A stretch of DNA of 64,000 bases from Oscillospiraceae bacterium (lineage in GTDB: Bacteria; Bacillota; Clostridia; Oscillospirales; Ruminococcaceae). The notes under the pieces were generated by a model. It made no database searches. It was not told the DNA's origin and saw only the letters and a list, made by a program, of their open reading frames with translations. A program made the position numbers and the translations under genes. The DNA is taken from the NCBI GenBank assembly GCA_009777725.1, contig WRLG01000018.1:1-64000 (forward strand). Reading direction: 5' to 3'. Each line of letters starts with the position of its first letter. Within the stretch, counting starts at the first letter, position 1. This document shows positions 45,220 through 53,414 of this stretch, one piece after another.

Positions 45220-45257
45220 TACTATAGTATTTTACCTTATTTTTCTTTGTTTGTCAA
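45220..45257 (-). promoter_or_regulatory. Promoter and palindrome of the 1464-aa protein gene
   Basis: Minus-strand TTGACA (45252-45257) and TAAAAT (45229-45234) are 17 bp apart. The palindrome TACTATAGTA (45220-45229) overlaps the start-site region. A 38-bp block including it is identical to the paralog promoter at 48415-48452. Confidence 0.7.
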
Positions 45258-45281
45258 CAGTTTTTTCCTGTCCCGTCTGCG

Positions 45282-45299
45282 TTTTTTTTTTTTTTTTTT
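45282..45299. repeat. Homopolymeric T18 tract (A18 on the minus strand)
   Basis: Eighteen uninterrupted T lie about 25 bp upstream of the -35 box of the 1464-aa protein gene. Such tracts slip readily and could tune promoter activity. Confidence 0.8.
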
Positions 45300-45305
45300 G
45301 CGTGT

Positions 45306-45396
45306 GTGCACGGGACAGGCAAGCCTGTCCCCTACATAACCCTAATTGTGTAGGTGGAAATTTTGTAGGGGACGGGCAAGCCCGTCCCGCACATGC
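45306..45396. repeat. Paired GGGACAGGC/GGGACGGGC palindromes
   Basis: GGGACAGGC-AA-GCCTGTCCC (45312-45331) and GGGACGGGC-AA-GCCCGTCCC (45369-45388) stand in inverted array with CCTACA/TGTAGG inner ends. It resembles a small non-coding mobile palindrome. Confidence 0.65.
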
Positions 45397-45420
45397 ACAT
45401 CGTCCCGAATACCTCCTAGG

Positions 45421-45536
45421 TCTCCCTCCCCCCGTCAGCTACGCTGACACCCCCCTCCAAGAGGGGGGCTAACCCCTAAGCCTCCCTCTCAGAGGGAGGT
45501 GCCGCCCGCAGGCGGCGGAGGGAGCGAGGGGGGAGC
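45421..45536. repeat. GC-rich double-hairpin repeat, copy 3
   Basis: Third copy, with hairpins CCCCCCTCCAAGAGGGGGG and CCTCCCTCTCAGAGGGAGG; the central T-run is replaced by AACCCCTAA. It begins 8 bp after the stop of the 947-aa protein gene. With the two preceding elements it fills the 351-bp gap between the paralogs. Confidence 0.7.
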
Positions 45537-45543
45537 GTTCCCC

Positions 45544-48387
45544 CTATTCCCCATCAAAAATTTCAACCAACGTATTCCCGAAAGGCTCAAACACGGGGGA
45601 CATCAAGTCATTGATTAGGCATACATCATATTCATCAAATACGATGAGTTCATCGTATCCGCCGGATGAATCGTCATAAGCGTAGCTTGATAATGAGGGG
45701 GTCGCATCAAAGTTGTATGAAATGGCGATTTTAGTTGCGGTATGTCGGACAATTTTCGCCGTTTCGCCGTTTACGGTAATCACCACATCATCGTCGAATT
45801 CGTAGCCCTCTTCCGCCGTAATCGTCATATTCGCGGTGTAATAAACCCCGCTTCGGAATTGGCGGTCATTCGGATTCCAAGCGACATCGCAGGTATAGCC
45901 TTCCTCGTCAGAGGTGGCGATTTTGTTGGGTGTTTTGCCCTCTACGGGCGCGGTTACGTAGAGCGAGATGACTGTGACTTCCTTTGCATCAACCTTTACC
46001 GTAACGTCAACCCAATCGCTCCAAACGCCCATATAGCAAGCACGAATCTTAAAATCGCCCACTTCGTCAAGCGTCATAAGGTTGTTTTCGTCTATCGTTA
46101 ATCCCGCACGGTTTTTCTGCTCCCAAGTGATACTTGATTGCTCAACGAGGATTTCCTTGCCGGATTTGTCATAAACAATGGCTTTTACGCCGCTTTCGCT
46201 TGAATTAAGGTCTATTACATCTCCGAGCGTGCCGTTTACGCTTCCCGTTACCTCAATCGTTCCATCGTGTACGGGGTCGCTGACTTGAACGTGTATGGTC
46301 GCCGTTTTGGTAAGCTCGCTGTTTTTGGTGTAATTCGTCTGCCCGTCGCTTCGGTATACATTATCGTCAATTACATATTTCAGATAGACATCGCCCGGCT
46401 TTTTGGTTTCAAGCACAATTCGGCTGATTGACTTAGTAAAGGTAAGCTTGGCGTAATCGGTTTCGGTGACCGTACTATTGCCCTGCGTTGTTGTATTCCC
46501 TACGGGGATACCGTTTTTATCCGTCATGACCCACGAGCCGAATTTAGGCTCAAAGCCGTAGTACAGAATATGGTTTTTTTGCTCTGTTTTTCCGTTATAG
46601 CCTTTAAGTCCGATAAGCGTACCGTCAAGGCTAAGGGTGTTGCCCGTATCAATTTCATATTCTCTGACTTCAAAAGGCGCGCCCTCTACATTTAAGATGT
46701 TTGTAAAGGTAAACATAGTTTCTCTCAGAGGATAGAGCGGGTACAAATCCCTGTTTTTTAGGTTATAAGTGGGGTAGGTATTGGTCATAGTTCCGCCGTA
46801 AGTAGACATCGGAACATTTTCGGAAAGCCAGCTGCCTATCCTTGAAGAGCCGGAGACACTTCTCGATTTGCTTGCCGCTGTTTTGCCGTTTACCGTACCC
46901 CAATCAAGCGACCTTACGGGGTTTGAAGTGCTTTTTGACCAGCCGTAGGTGTTGTTTGCAAGACTGTCGCCGTTGCGGCTGGCTTTTATGTCGGCGGCGG
47001 CACTTCCGCTCATTTCGCCGAAGGTTGTGGTAAAATGACGCTGGAAGCTCCAGTCTTGGGGTGATATAGCGGTGTAAACATCGCCCGCCATGGAGAAGAT
47101 AACGACCTTATAGTTGATTGCCATAGGGCAGTTGTAGTCCGTTGATTCCGTAGTAGTACCTTTGGAGAGCTCGGCAATCACCCCTGTATGAGGCGGCATT
47201 AATATGCTTCCGTTTAATGTAATATTATCGTTATGCGTTTTAGAATTCGAGGTGCTCCTTTCAAATTGAAACAGTTCTTCAGCGGTAAACTGTCTGGTTA
47301 AAGTGCCTTTGAACATATCAAGAAGTCCCAATTCAATTGTGCGTGTCAGCGACTGAGTAAATTTAAGCCCTGTCGTAGTAGACACGCTGTTTGACATCGT
47401 CTCGGATATGGATACATCGCGCGATGTATTCTCAGTCATTTCAGCAGCCGATTCGTTTGTATAGCTCCTTACATCCGGCTTTTGGTCGGGTACATATTTA
47501 TAGGTAACGCCTTTTGCTCCCTTTTCAAACGCTTCTTCAATTGAGCCGTAGCCCTCCGCCGCCGTAATAAATGAGAGGCTATCATCGTTTACGGGCGTCA
47601 AGGTGAAATCATAAAAGGCTATGCCGTAGGATTTATAATCATATCTGTACGTGCCGCCATGCTTATCGATTGACGTTACTATGGTGTAAAGAACAGGGCG
47701 CGACGTAGGGTCGTTAAGCTTTTCAAGACATGCGCCGCCGTTATTATGGCTCAGCACATTCGCGGCTGATACATGCACTATGCCGTTGGAAACCTCTTCC
47801 GCCATGGTTTGCCTTACAGAGGATAGGGAGTTAGCGGAAGCTAAGCCGGTATATCTAACCCACGCCGCATTGCTTTTATCCCGCGCGCCGCGTGATGTTT
47901 TTTGAAAATCATCAATTAAATCGGGCCATCTGTCATTTTCATTCCGCCCCATTGCTTTATCAAATTCGTCATCGTTTTTAGCACCGTAGCCGTATGTAGA
48001 ATATAGCGGATTGGCTTTAAAGATGAGATATGCAAGCTGTGACCAGTAGCCAAGGGGCGTGCCGCTGTCATGGGAGCTTCGCAAGGCTTGGCTGTACATC
48101 GATTGCGCGCTCGGGTATTCTTTTTTTACGCCGCCGTTCATGTCAAAGTAAGTCGTACCATCAATTTTTACCGATTTAACGCCAATTCTTTTGCCCGATG
48201 AATCGCGCAAATAATCAGGTTCAGCTGCACTTGCTCCTCCCGCCATTTGTTCTTCCTCTTCCGCCACCGCCGCCATACTGATAAGCGAAATGCTCATAGC
48301 ACCCGCCAGCAGCAGGGCGATTGCTTTTTTTATGCCGAAGCTTGCTTTACCTGCTGATTCTTCCTTGTTTTTCAAACCGATGTTCAT
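45544..48387 (-). CDS. Secreted aerolysin/ETX-MTX2-like protein with one Ig-like repeat (paralog)
   Basis: 947 aa, related over its length to the 1464-aa neighbour. It has a signal sequence after a short basic extension (IKKAIALLLAGAMSISLISMA) and the same N-terminal domain (GKRIGVKSVKIDGTTYFDMNGG). The same Ser/Thr-rich strand pair follows (SISETMSNSVSTT, SNSKTHND, SILMPPHTGVIAELS, YNCPMAINYKVVIF), then a single VTGSVNGTLGDVIDLNS domain and the shared tail (VCLINDLM, PFGNTL). TTAGGAGGC precedes ATG 48387. The insertion-loop region differs most from the paralog, as expected if it faces different membranes or partners. Function inferred. Confidence 0.75.
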   Translation of the reverse strand: MNIGLKNKEESAGKASFGIKKAIALLLAGAMSISLISMAAVAEEEEQMAGGASAAEPDYLRDSSGKRIGVKSVKIDGTTYFDMNGGVKKEYPSAQSMYSQALRSSHDSGTPLGYWSQLAYLIFKANPLYSTYGYGAKNDDEFDKAMGRNENDRWPDLIDDFQKTSRGARDKSNAAWVRYTGLASANSLSSVRQTMAEEVSNGIVHVSAANVLSHNNGGACLEKLNDPTSRPVLYTIVTSIDKHGGTYRYDYKSYGIAFYDFTLTPVNDDSLSFITAAEGYGSIEEAFEKGAKGVTYKYVPDQKPDVRSYTNESAAEMTENTSRDVSISETMSNSVSTTTGLKFTQSLTRTIELGLLDMFKGTLTRQFTAEELFQFERSTSNSKTHNDNITLNGSILMPPHTGVIAELSKGTTTESTDYNCPMAINYKVVIFSMAGDVYTAISPQDWSFQRHFTTTFGEMSGSAAADIKASRNGDSLANNTYGWSKSTSNPVRSLDWGTVNGKTAASKSRSVSGSSRIGSWLSENVPMSTYGGTMTNTYPTYNLKNRDLYPLYPLRETMFTFTNILNVEGAPFEVREYEIDTGNTLSLDGTLIGLKGYNGKTEQKNHILYYGFEPKFGSWVMTDKNGIPVGNTTTQGNSTVTETDYAKLTFTKSISRIVLETKKPGDVYLKYVIDDNVYRSDGQTNYTKNSELTKTATIHVQVSDPVHDGTIEVTGSVNGTLGDVIDLNSSESGVKAIVYDKSGKEILVEQSSITWEQKNRAGLTIDENNLMTLDEVGDFKIRACYMGVWSDWVDVTVKVDAKEVTVISLYVTAPVEGKTPNKIATSDEEGYTCDVAWNPNDRQFRSGVYYTANMTITAEEGYEFDDDVVITVNGETAKIVRHTATKIAISYNFDATPSLSSYAYDDSSGGYDELIVFDEYDVCLINDLMSPVFEPFGNTLVEIFDGE

Positions 48388-48414
48388 AAATTGCCTCCTA
48401 ATATAAATTTATTG

Positions 48415-48452
48415 TACTATAGTATTTTACCTTATTTTTCTTCATTTGTCAC
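48415..48452 (-). promoter_or_regulatory. Promoter and palindrome of the 947-aa protein gene
   Basis: Minus-strand GTGACA (48447-48452) and TAAAAT (48424-48429) are 17 bp apart, with the same TACTATAGTA palindrome at 48415-48424 as the downstream paralog. Confidence 0.7.
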
Positions 48453-48464
48453 TATTTTTTTGCG

Positions 48465-48515
48465 AAAAATAGCAAACTACACAAAATAAAATGTATATTT
48501 TGTGTAGTTTGCTGT
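48465..48515 (-). terminator. Terminator after the ybaK-like gene
   Basis: AGCAAACTACACAAAATA (48471-48488) pairs perfectly with its inverse at 48496-48513. On the minus strand it is followed by TATTTTTCG and a second T-run, ending the upstream operon before the paralog promoter. Confidence 0.7.
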
Positions 48516-48541
48516 TTATATATTAAGGAATTTGCAAGGCT

Positions 48542-49027
48542 TTAGGTATAAATTAATTCTCTGTTGTCTACAATATCACAAATTACAGGTTCGAGTAAAT
48601 TGACCAAGTCTTTGGTTTTTATCATAACTCCGGCATTCAGGGAGCCGGAGCTTATGTCAATCATGTCTTCATCAAGGACAGTTTGGTCTATATAAAATTT
48701 AGCCTTCCCCATAAATTGGAAAGGAGAAATCGCGCCTACCACTAAGCCCAGCTTATCCTTTAATTCATTGCGCGGGGCAAAGTCAAGCTTTTTTACTTTA
48801 GCAATGCGCCTGATTTTCTTCATCTTGCTAAGTCTTTTATTGCCCGGTATCAGCATAATATGAAAATGCCCTTCTTCGTCACTGCAAACCATACATTTCA
48901 ATACTTGCGACAATGCTACGCCTCGCTCTTTTGAAACCTCTTCGCACGTTAAAGCAGGGTTTTGATGTGAAGTTACAACAAACTTAACTCCTAATCCATG
49001 AAGCGTTTTAGTAACAACAGTTTCCAT
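48542..49027 (-). CDS. YbaK/EbsC-family aminoacyl-tRNA deacylase
   Basis: The 161-aa protein has the YbaK fold: an early SHQNPALTCEEVSKERG segment, HIMLIPGNKRLSKMK, the family Gly-rich VGAISPFQFM, and SSGSLNAGVMIKTKDLV. Family knowledge: these proteins hydrolyse mischarged tRNA such as Cys-tRNA(Pro). It lies downstream of the conflict-like operon in the same direction, 36 bp after the unknown gene, so it may be part of the same transcript. Confidence 0.85.
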   Translation of the reverse strand: METVVTKTLHGLGVKFVVTSHQNPALTCEEVSKERGVALSQVLKCMVCSDEEGHFHIMLIPGNKRLSKMKKIRRIAKVKKLDFAPRNELKDKLGLVVGAISPFQFMGKAKFYIDQTVLDEDMIDISSGSLNAGVMIKTKDLVNLLEPVICDIVDNRELIYT

Positions 49028-49063
49028 AAATAAATTCCTTCATGTATTTAAAATAGCAGAAAC

Positions 49064-49543
49064 TTACGAAAAAGTCCCACCGACAACGCTATTATATATA
49101 TCGCCCACAGCCTGCACCGCCAAAAACAAATCCTCATCATGATTTTTCAGTTTAGCCGATAACTCATCCCTATTGACGAAAAGCTCCGAATCAATCAAAG
49201 GCTTATCCTTGTATTCCCAAGTGTTTATTGTAATGCAGTTTTCATAGTTTTCCCAATTATCCGCACCCGAGTTGACAACTATATCTGTTTCCCTTTTCAA
49301 ATGAACCGCGCTAAAGCCCGAGCCCGCCAAAACTACCCTATCATTGCCGTGGCTTATTGTTGCATATTCATAAAAAATGCACTTAACTCTCATCTTTTGC
49401 AAAAGCGCAACTATCATCATATTCACATTTGATGTTTTCGGAAAATGCACCGTGCAACCGCTTAACTTCTCTGTATTTGCAACATTAGAGATATAATAAT
49501 CAATCTCCGAAATTATTCCAATGTCTGCATGAATCCCAATCAT
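49064..49543 (-). CDS. Unknown 159-aa protein
   Basis: I do not recognise this protein. It is soluble, alpha/beta, with VNMMIVALLQKMRVKCIFYEYA and GNDRVVLAGSGFSAVHL as the most regular segments. GGGGGG precedes the ATG; an ATG seven bases earlier stops after two codons. It follows the asparaginase gene by 74 bp, a gap that holds a 13-bp hairpin, and precedes the YbaK gene. Confidence 0.7.
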   Translation of the reverse strand: MIGIHADIGIISEIDYYISNVANTEKLSGCTVHFPKTSNVNMMIVALLQKMRVKCIFYEYATISHGNDRVVLAGSGFSAVHLKRETDIVVNSGADNWENYENCITINTWEYKDKPLIDSELFVNRDELSAKLKNHDEDLFLAVQAVGDIYNSVVGGTFS

Positions 49544-49563
49544 AGCATGAATCCCCCGATATG

Positions 49564-49607
49564 TTCATACGGTTGCACTTGGGCAATGCCGAAGGCAACC
49601 GTATGAA
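49564..49607 (-). repeat. 13-bp inverted repeat between asparaginase and unknown gene
   Basis: TTCATACGGTTGC (49564-49576) and its inverse (49595-49607) can form a stable hairpin without a T-run. It may protect or attenuate the operon message. Confidence 0.55.
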
Positions 49608-49617
49608 TTTAGTTTGA

Positions 49618-51036
49618 TTAATCAATTGCATCCGTGTAAATTGAGAATACAATCGTTTCCCAAGAAATATCACCGTTTTGCGCTACAACTGTGAGCTGAA
49701 CGGGACGCCCCGGAATAATAACTTGCTTAACCTTTTGAGTGCATTCTAAAATAAAATCGGTTTCATCACTAACGCTGTTTATTACACCAAGGCATTGTGC
49801 AATGTCGGTCGGAGTGTCCTTAGTAACAGAGGGGTAATTCATAAAAAATGCTAAGTTTGGAGATTCCCCGCTAGTGATTTTTACGCCGCCTAAACGAATA
49901 CTTGCCTTTTTAATTTTATCCTTTACGAATCCTGCCGCAACGGTCTTGTTTTTTAAGCTACAAACGCTTTCCTTTGTTTCGTTAAGTTCATATATAAAGT
50001 TAAACACGTTAACGCTTTGCTCTCCGCGGAGGTCTTTTTGCATTAATTCTTTTACCGTTTCGCGGTCATACCCTTGCCCCAATAAAAACATCATCTTAAC
50101 CAAAGCGGCTTCGGGGGTCATATCAACACCGCTTATAACTCCGGCGCGTGAAAGCTTTACGCTCGCATCATACAGCCCCATCTCAACCATGCCTTGATTA
50201 CATTGGGTAACATTAACAACAGCAATGTTCTGCCTTTCAATAGCCCGTTCAATTTCTTTCATAAGCGCATCACTTGTCGGAGCGTTACCAGTGCCGTATG
50301 TCCGTAAAATAACACCTTTTAATCCCTCAATTGAAAAAACGCTTCGCAAGATTTGCGGGCTGATACCGGGGAAAATATCGAAAATTAAAACATTCGGGTC
50401 TAAAAACTCACTAATGAAAAATCCTTCGCTTGCAGGTTTCTTAATAAGTTTTGTATCAAGAGTAATATGTTCACCGATTTCGGACAGCGGTCTTAAATTA
50501 GGCGTATCAAAGCCCGCAAACCCGTTTGAACTTACTTTGCGGGAGCGATTCCCTCTAAGAAGCTTATTATTAAATAATACACAAACTTCCGGCACGGTAG
50601 GCACTCCATCTGAAGCCGCAAGCGTTAATGCCGTAACCAAATTTTGCGCCGCATCATTTCGCGGTTTAGCAAGCGGTAGCTGAGAGCCTGTGACAATTAC
50701 GGGCTTGTCAAGGTTTTCGAGCATGAATGACAAAGCGGAGGCTGTATGCGACATCGTATCAGTGCCATGCAAAATTACAAACCCGTCAAATTTTGCATAT
50801 TCATCCCTAATTTTTCTGGCTATATCAGCCCAATAGCCGGGGTGCATATCCGATGAATCAATTAGCTCCATTTCCTGCGTTTCAACGTCAAAGTTAAGCT
50901 CCTTTAATGCAGGAGAGTGAGCCTCTATTTCTTTCCATTTAGCAGGAGTAAGCGGTTTTTTGGGGTCTCCGCCTTTATGTAGCATTGCTATTGTTCCGCC
51001 GGTGCAGAGCATGAGAACTTTTTTTTTAGTTTGCAT
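49618..51036 (-). CDS. Asparaginase/glutaminase-family enzyme with C-terminal extension
   Basis: The first 340 or so residues are a complete L-asparaginase fold: TGGTIA with Thr15, HGTDTM with Thr92-Asp93, TGSQLP, and LRTYGTGNAP. An extra beta-rich domain of about 130 aa (345-472) follows, unlike ordinary type I or II enzymes of about 330 aa. There is no signal peptide. ATG 51036 lies inside the end of the ATPase gene (11-bp overlap) with AAAGGGTGG upstream, so translation is coupled. Substrate could be Asn, Gln or a protein or nucleotide amide; unknown. Confidence 0.83.
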   Translation of the reverse strand: MQTKKKVLMLCTGGTIAMLHKGGDPKKPLTPAKWKEIEAHSPALKELNFDVETQEMELIDSSDMHPGYWADIARKIRDEYAKFDGFVILHGTDTMSHTASALSFMLENLDKPVIVTGSQLPLAKPRNDAAQNLVTALTLAASDGVPTVPEVCVLFNNKLLRGNRSRKVSSNGFAGFDTPNLRPLSEIGEHITLDTKLIKKPASEGFFISEFLDPNVLIFDIFPGISPQILRSVFSIEGLKGVILRTYGTGNAPTSDALMKEIERAIERQNIAVVNVTQCNQGMVEMGLYDASVKLSRAGVISGVDMTPEAALVKMMFLLGQGYDRETVKELMQKDLRGEQSVNVFNFIYELNETKESVCSLKNKTVAAGFVKDKIKKASIRLGGVKITSGESPNLAFFMNYPSVTKDTPTDIAQCLGVINSVSDETDFILECTQKVKQVIIPGRPVQLTVVAQNGDISWETIVFSIYTDAID

Positions 51037-52645
51037 TAGGCACAGCCACCCTTTCTTCCAATACGATTTTATATTTAACGGTATTGCCATCGCCAGTGTT
51101 TTTTAACTCATTTTTCACTTTCTTGCCCAAAAGATTTTCTAAAACACCTATAGTGTAGCCTTTAAAAAATTCCGTATAATCTTGAACCTTATCGCCACTT
51201 GGATTTAAAAGGAAAAGATTTTCTACTGACAACACAGACCCTTCCCCATAAGTCATTTTCCCAAAACCAGCTCGCGTGTCAAATTCACACCAAATTTTAA
51301 TATTTTTTTCATCGCTTCCAAATCGTTTTTTGCTATTAAGTTCTGTAGCAAGCGATGTCCCAAAAGCTGCACCGCATCGCTCGCCCGCATTAAACAGTGC
51401 TCGGTCCATTATAGGTTTAGCTTTATTTAAATCTTTTTCAAACAAATCTTCCGCCAAAGTTTTATGAAAATCACTAAGAAAATTAAGAAATGTTTCAACT
51501 TTAAATGCAATATTACGATTTTCGTCATCAGGGTTAAACATTTCCCCGATAAAAAATGAAAACAAACGGTTTTCATATGTTATCGAAAAATCATACCCGT
51601 AAATTGATTTCCACAAAGCATGAGCTTGTTTCCTCAGCTTAATATACTTATCAGATTCTGAGATGTTTGTACATAGCCCAACACATACTTCAGGACACAA
51701 GGAAGCAAGAATCATTAAAACTTCCTCATGAAACAACACTTTAGGTGTTGCTTCATTTTTATAACGCTCATCCATAGACCTTATATTAGGGTCTAATTGT
51801 GTTTCCATATCCGAATCGAAAGTTAAAAGCGTTGTTGACTCAAAAATATCGCTTTCCAACTGCGATTTTATCAGCCTTTTTATCTCTAACAATTTGTCTT
51901 TCTTTTTGTCTGGCAACTCTGGTGGCATACGACTTGCTACAAATACATATAAGCTTTCCGATTCTACTTCAGAAACATTATCTTTGCGACTTGTTATGGG
52001 TTCTTCTAATTCTACCCTTTTATTAGTTATGTTAGCGGTAATTAAAGGCAAAAGCCAATTTCTTAAAGAAAAAATAGCTTCTATGTTAGGACAAAAAACA
52101 ACCGCTTCAACATCGGCAATTTCACGAGCTATCTCGCTGTAATAGGTTATCCCTGCTCTTGAATCAATGAGAAAGTAGTCTATTCCCATATCTATTAGAG
52201 CAGGTTTCAAATTGTCATTGACAATTTGAACAAATAATGATTTTGATTCTTCAGAAGACTTTGATGAGAGAAGTCGAAGCCATTTAACACGAAATATATT
52301 ATTCCAATAGCCCAAGCTAACGCAACCGCTCGGAAGGATGTGTACACTTCCTTTTCCGTAGATTTCTTTAACGGGTTTCAAATACGAACTAAGGCGTTCA
52401 TTAAAGTTACGCTCTTCTGGGCTTTCATTGTCGCTAGGATAGACCTCATCATAAATTAGGTTGTAAAGACCGCCTTCAACCTCGCATATGTCAACCCCGA
52501 AATTTAAAGGGATACCAGGTGCATCAAAATCAAAGTCAGCTATAACCACCTTTTTTCCTAACGCCGCTAGGCAACGTGCCGTTTGAGACAATAAAAGGGT
52601 TCTGCCTACTCCCCCTTTATAAGAGTAAAAATTGATTGTTTTCAT
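51026..52645 (-). CDS. KGGVGR-variant ParA/MinD-like ATPase with V4R-like C-terminal domain
   Basis: 539 aa from ATG 52645, which follows the previous stop by one base with GAAAGGAC upstream. The deviant Walker A reads YKGGVGRT (10-16): the signature Lys10 is kept, but the P-loop Lys is Arg15. Walker A' VVIADFDFDAPG and the later FLIDSRAGI complete the fold. The last 190 or so residues (AGERCGAAFG..., IKIWCEFDTRAGFGKMTY, FFKGYTIGVLENLLG) resemble a V4R small-molecule-binding domain; that is my inference. Coupled to the asparaginase gene downstream. Confidence 0.82.
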   Translation of the reverse strand: MKTINFYSYKGGVGRTLLLSQTARCLAALGKKVVIADFDFDAPGIPLNFGVDICEVEGGLYNLIYDEVYPSDNESPEERNFNERLSSYLKPVKEIYGKGSVHILPSGCVSLGYWNNIFRVKWLRLLSSKSSEESKSLFVQIVNDNLKPALIDMGIDYFLIDSRAGITYYSEIAREIADVEAVVFCPNIEAIFSLRNWLLPLITANITNKRVELEEPITSRKDNVSEVESESLYVFVASRMPPELPDKKKDKLLEIKRLIKSQLESDIFESTTLLTFDSDMETQLDPNIRSMDERYKNEATPKVLFHEEVLMILASLCPEVCVGLCTNISESDKYIKLRKQAHALWKSIYGYDFSITYENRLFSFFIGEMFNPDDENRNIAFKVETFLNFLSDFHKTLAEDLFEKDLNKAKPIMDRALFNAGERCGAAFGTSLATELNSKKRFGSDEKNIKIWCEFDTRAGFGKMTYGEGSVLSVENLFLLNPSGDKVQDYTEFFKGYTIGVLENLLGKKVKNELKNTGDGNTVKYKIVLEERVAVPNAN

Positions 52646-52646
52646 A

Positions 52647-52970
52647 TTAGCTAGTCCTTTCACGTTTTAAAATATTAGATGATAGTGAAATCATTTTAAA
52701 TTTCACTTTTGATATGTCGCGATAGCGATGTGCAAAGTTACGTCCTACATGTATAATAAAGGGCTTATAGGTGCTGCTGTTTTCCGATTTTTCCCATGTT
52801 TCCCAATCCTCAACCTCTTCATTATCTGCTATTCGCTTATCAAACATTTTATCAATTTCGTCAAACACTCGTGATAACTCATTTGTGAATGAAAAGCCTT
52901 CATTTATCTTCTCTTCCACATCATCTATGAGTTCAGAAAGCAAATTTTTATCATAAAGAAAATCAAACAT
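52647..52970 (-). CDS. Unknown 107-aa protein of the ATPase/asparaginase operon
   Basis: An acidic helical N-terminus (LIDDVEEKINEGFSFTNELSRVFDEID) is followed by a basic C-terminus (HVGRNFAHRYRDISKVKFK). No family recognised. The ATG abuts the stop of the JAB-like gene (TAGATG) with GGAGGTG upstream, and its stop precedes the ATPase ATG by one base, indicating strict co-expression. Confidence 0.75.
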   Translation of the reverse strand: MFDFLYDKNLLSELIDDVEEKINEGFSFTNELSRVFDEIDKMFDKRIADNEEVEDWETWEKSENSSTYKPFIIHVGRNFAHRYRDISKVKFKMISLSSNILKRERTS

Positions 52971-53414
52971 CTAAATCACCTCCAAATCATTAGGAAAGTA
53001 TGCAAAGCTAATTTTGTCACTTAAAAACTCATTTATAAAGTTAAAATAAATTTTAGACAAATTACAATTTATTTTAAACATATTATCAACACTGTCACAG
53101 AGTAAAGCCTTTTTTAGCTCTCCTGTTGTACTATTTTTTTCGTACCATATCGAAAAAATCAATTTAGGAAGAGTACTAAATAATAATTCCCATTCAACAA
53201 TTTTATCATAATTAGTAAAATATAGCCTAGGATTATTTTTAATTAAAACATATATATTACCATTAATCCCATAAACTAACATTTTTAATAAAGCTTTATA
53301 TTCCAAGAAAATACTAATATCTTTTTCATCAAAAACATTGTTATGTGGGTGGTTGTGAATAAATATCGTTGATAATGCACTTTCTTTATGTAACGTGTCT
53401 ATCACGACGGTCAC
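52971..53414 (-). CDS. JAB/MPN-like putative metalloprotease
   Basis: The 147-aa protein has an early FIHNHPHNNVFDEKDI segment (His20, His22, Asp32), matching the HxHP...D zinc motif of JAB/RadC-type domains. The conserved upstream Glu strand of the fold is not in this frame. The start is GTG 53414 (GTGTGA overlap with the previous ORF) or GTG 53405, which is better spaced from AAAGGAG. The rest is Phe/Tyr/Asn-rich and unassigned. Role could be peptide or conjugate cleavage. Confidence 0.6.
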   Translation of the reverse strand: MTVVIDTLHKESALSTIFIHNHPHNNVFDEKDISIFLEYKALLKMLVYGINGNIYVLIKNNPRLYFTNYDKIVEWELLFSTLPKLIFSIWYEKNSTTGELKKALLCDSVDNMFKINCNLSKIYFNFINEFLSDKISFAYFPNDLEVI

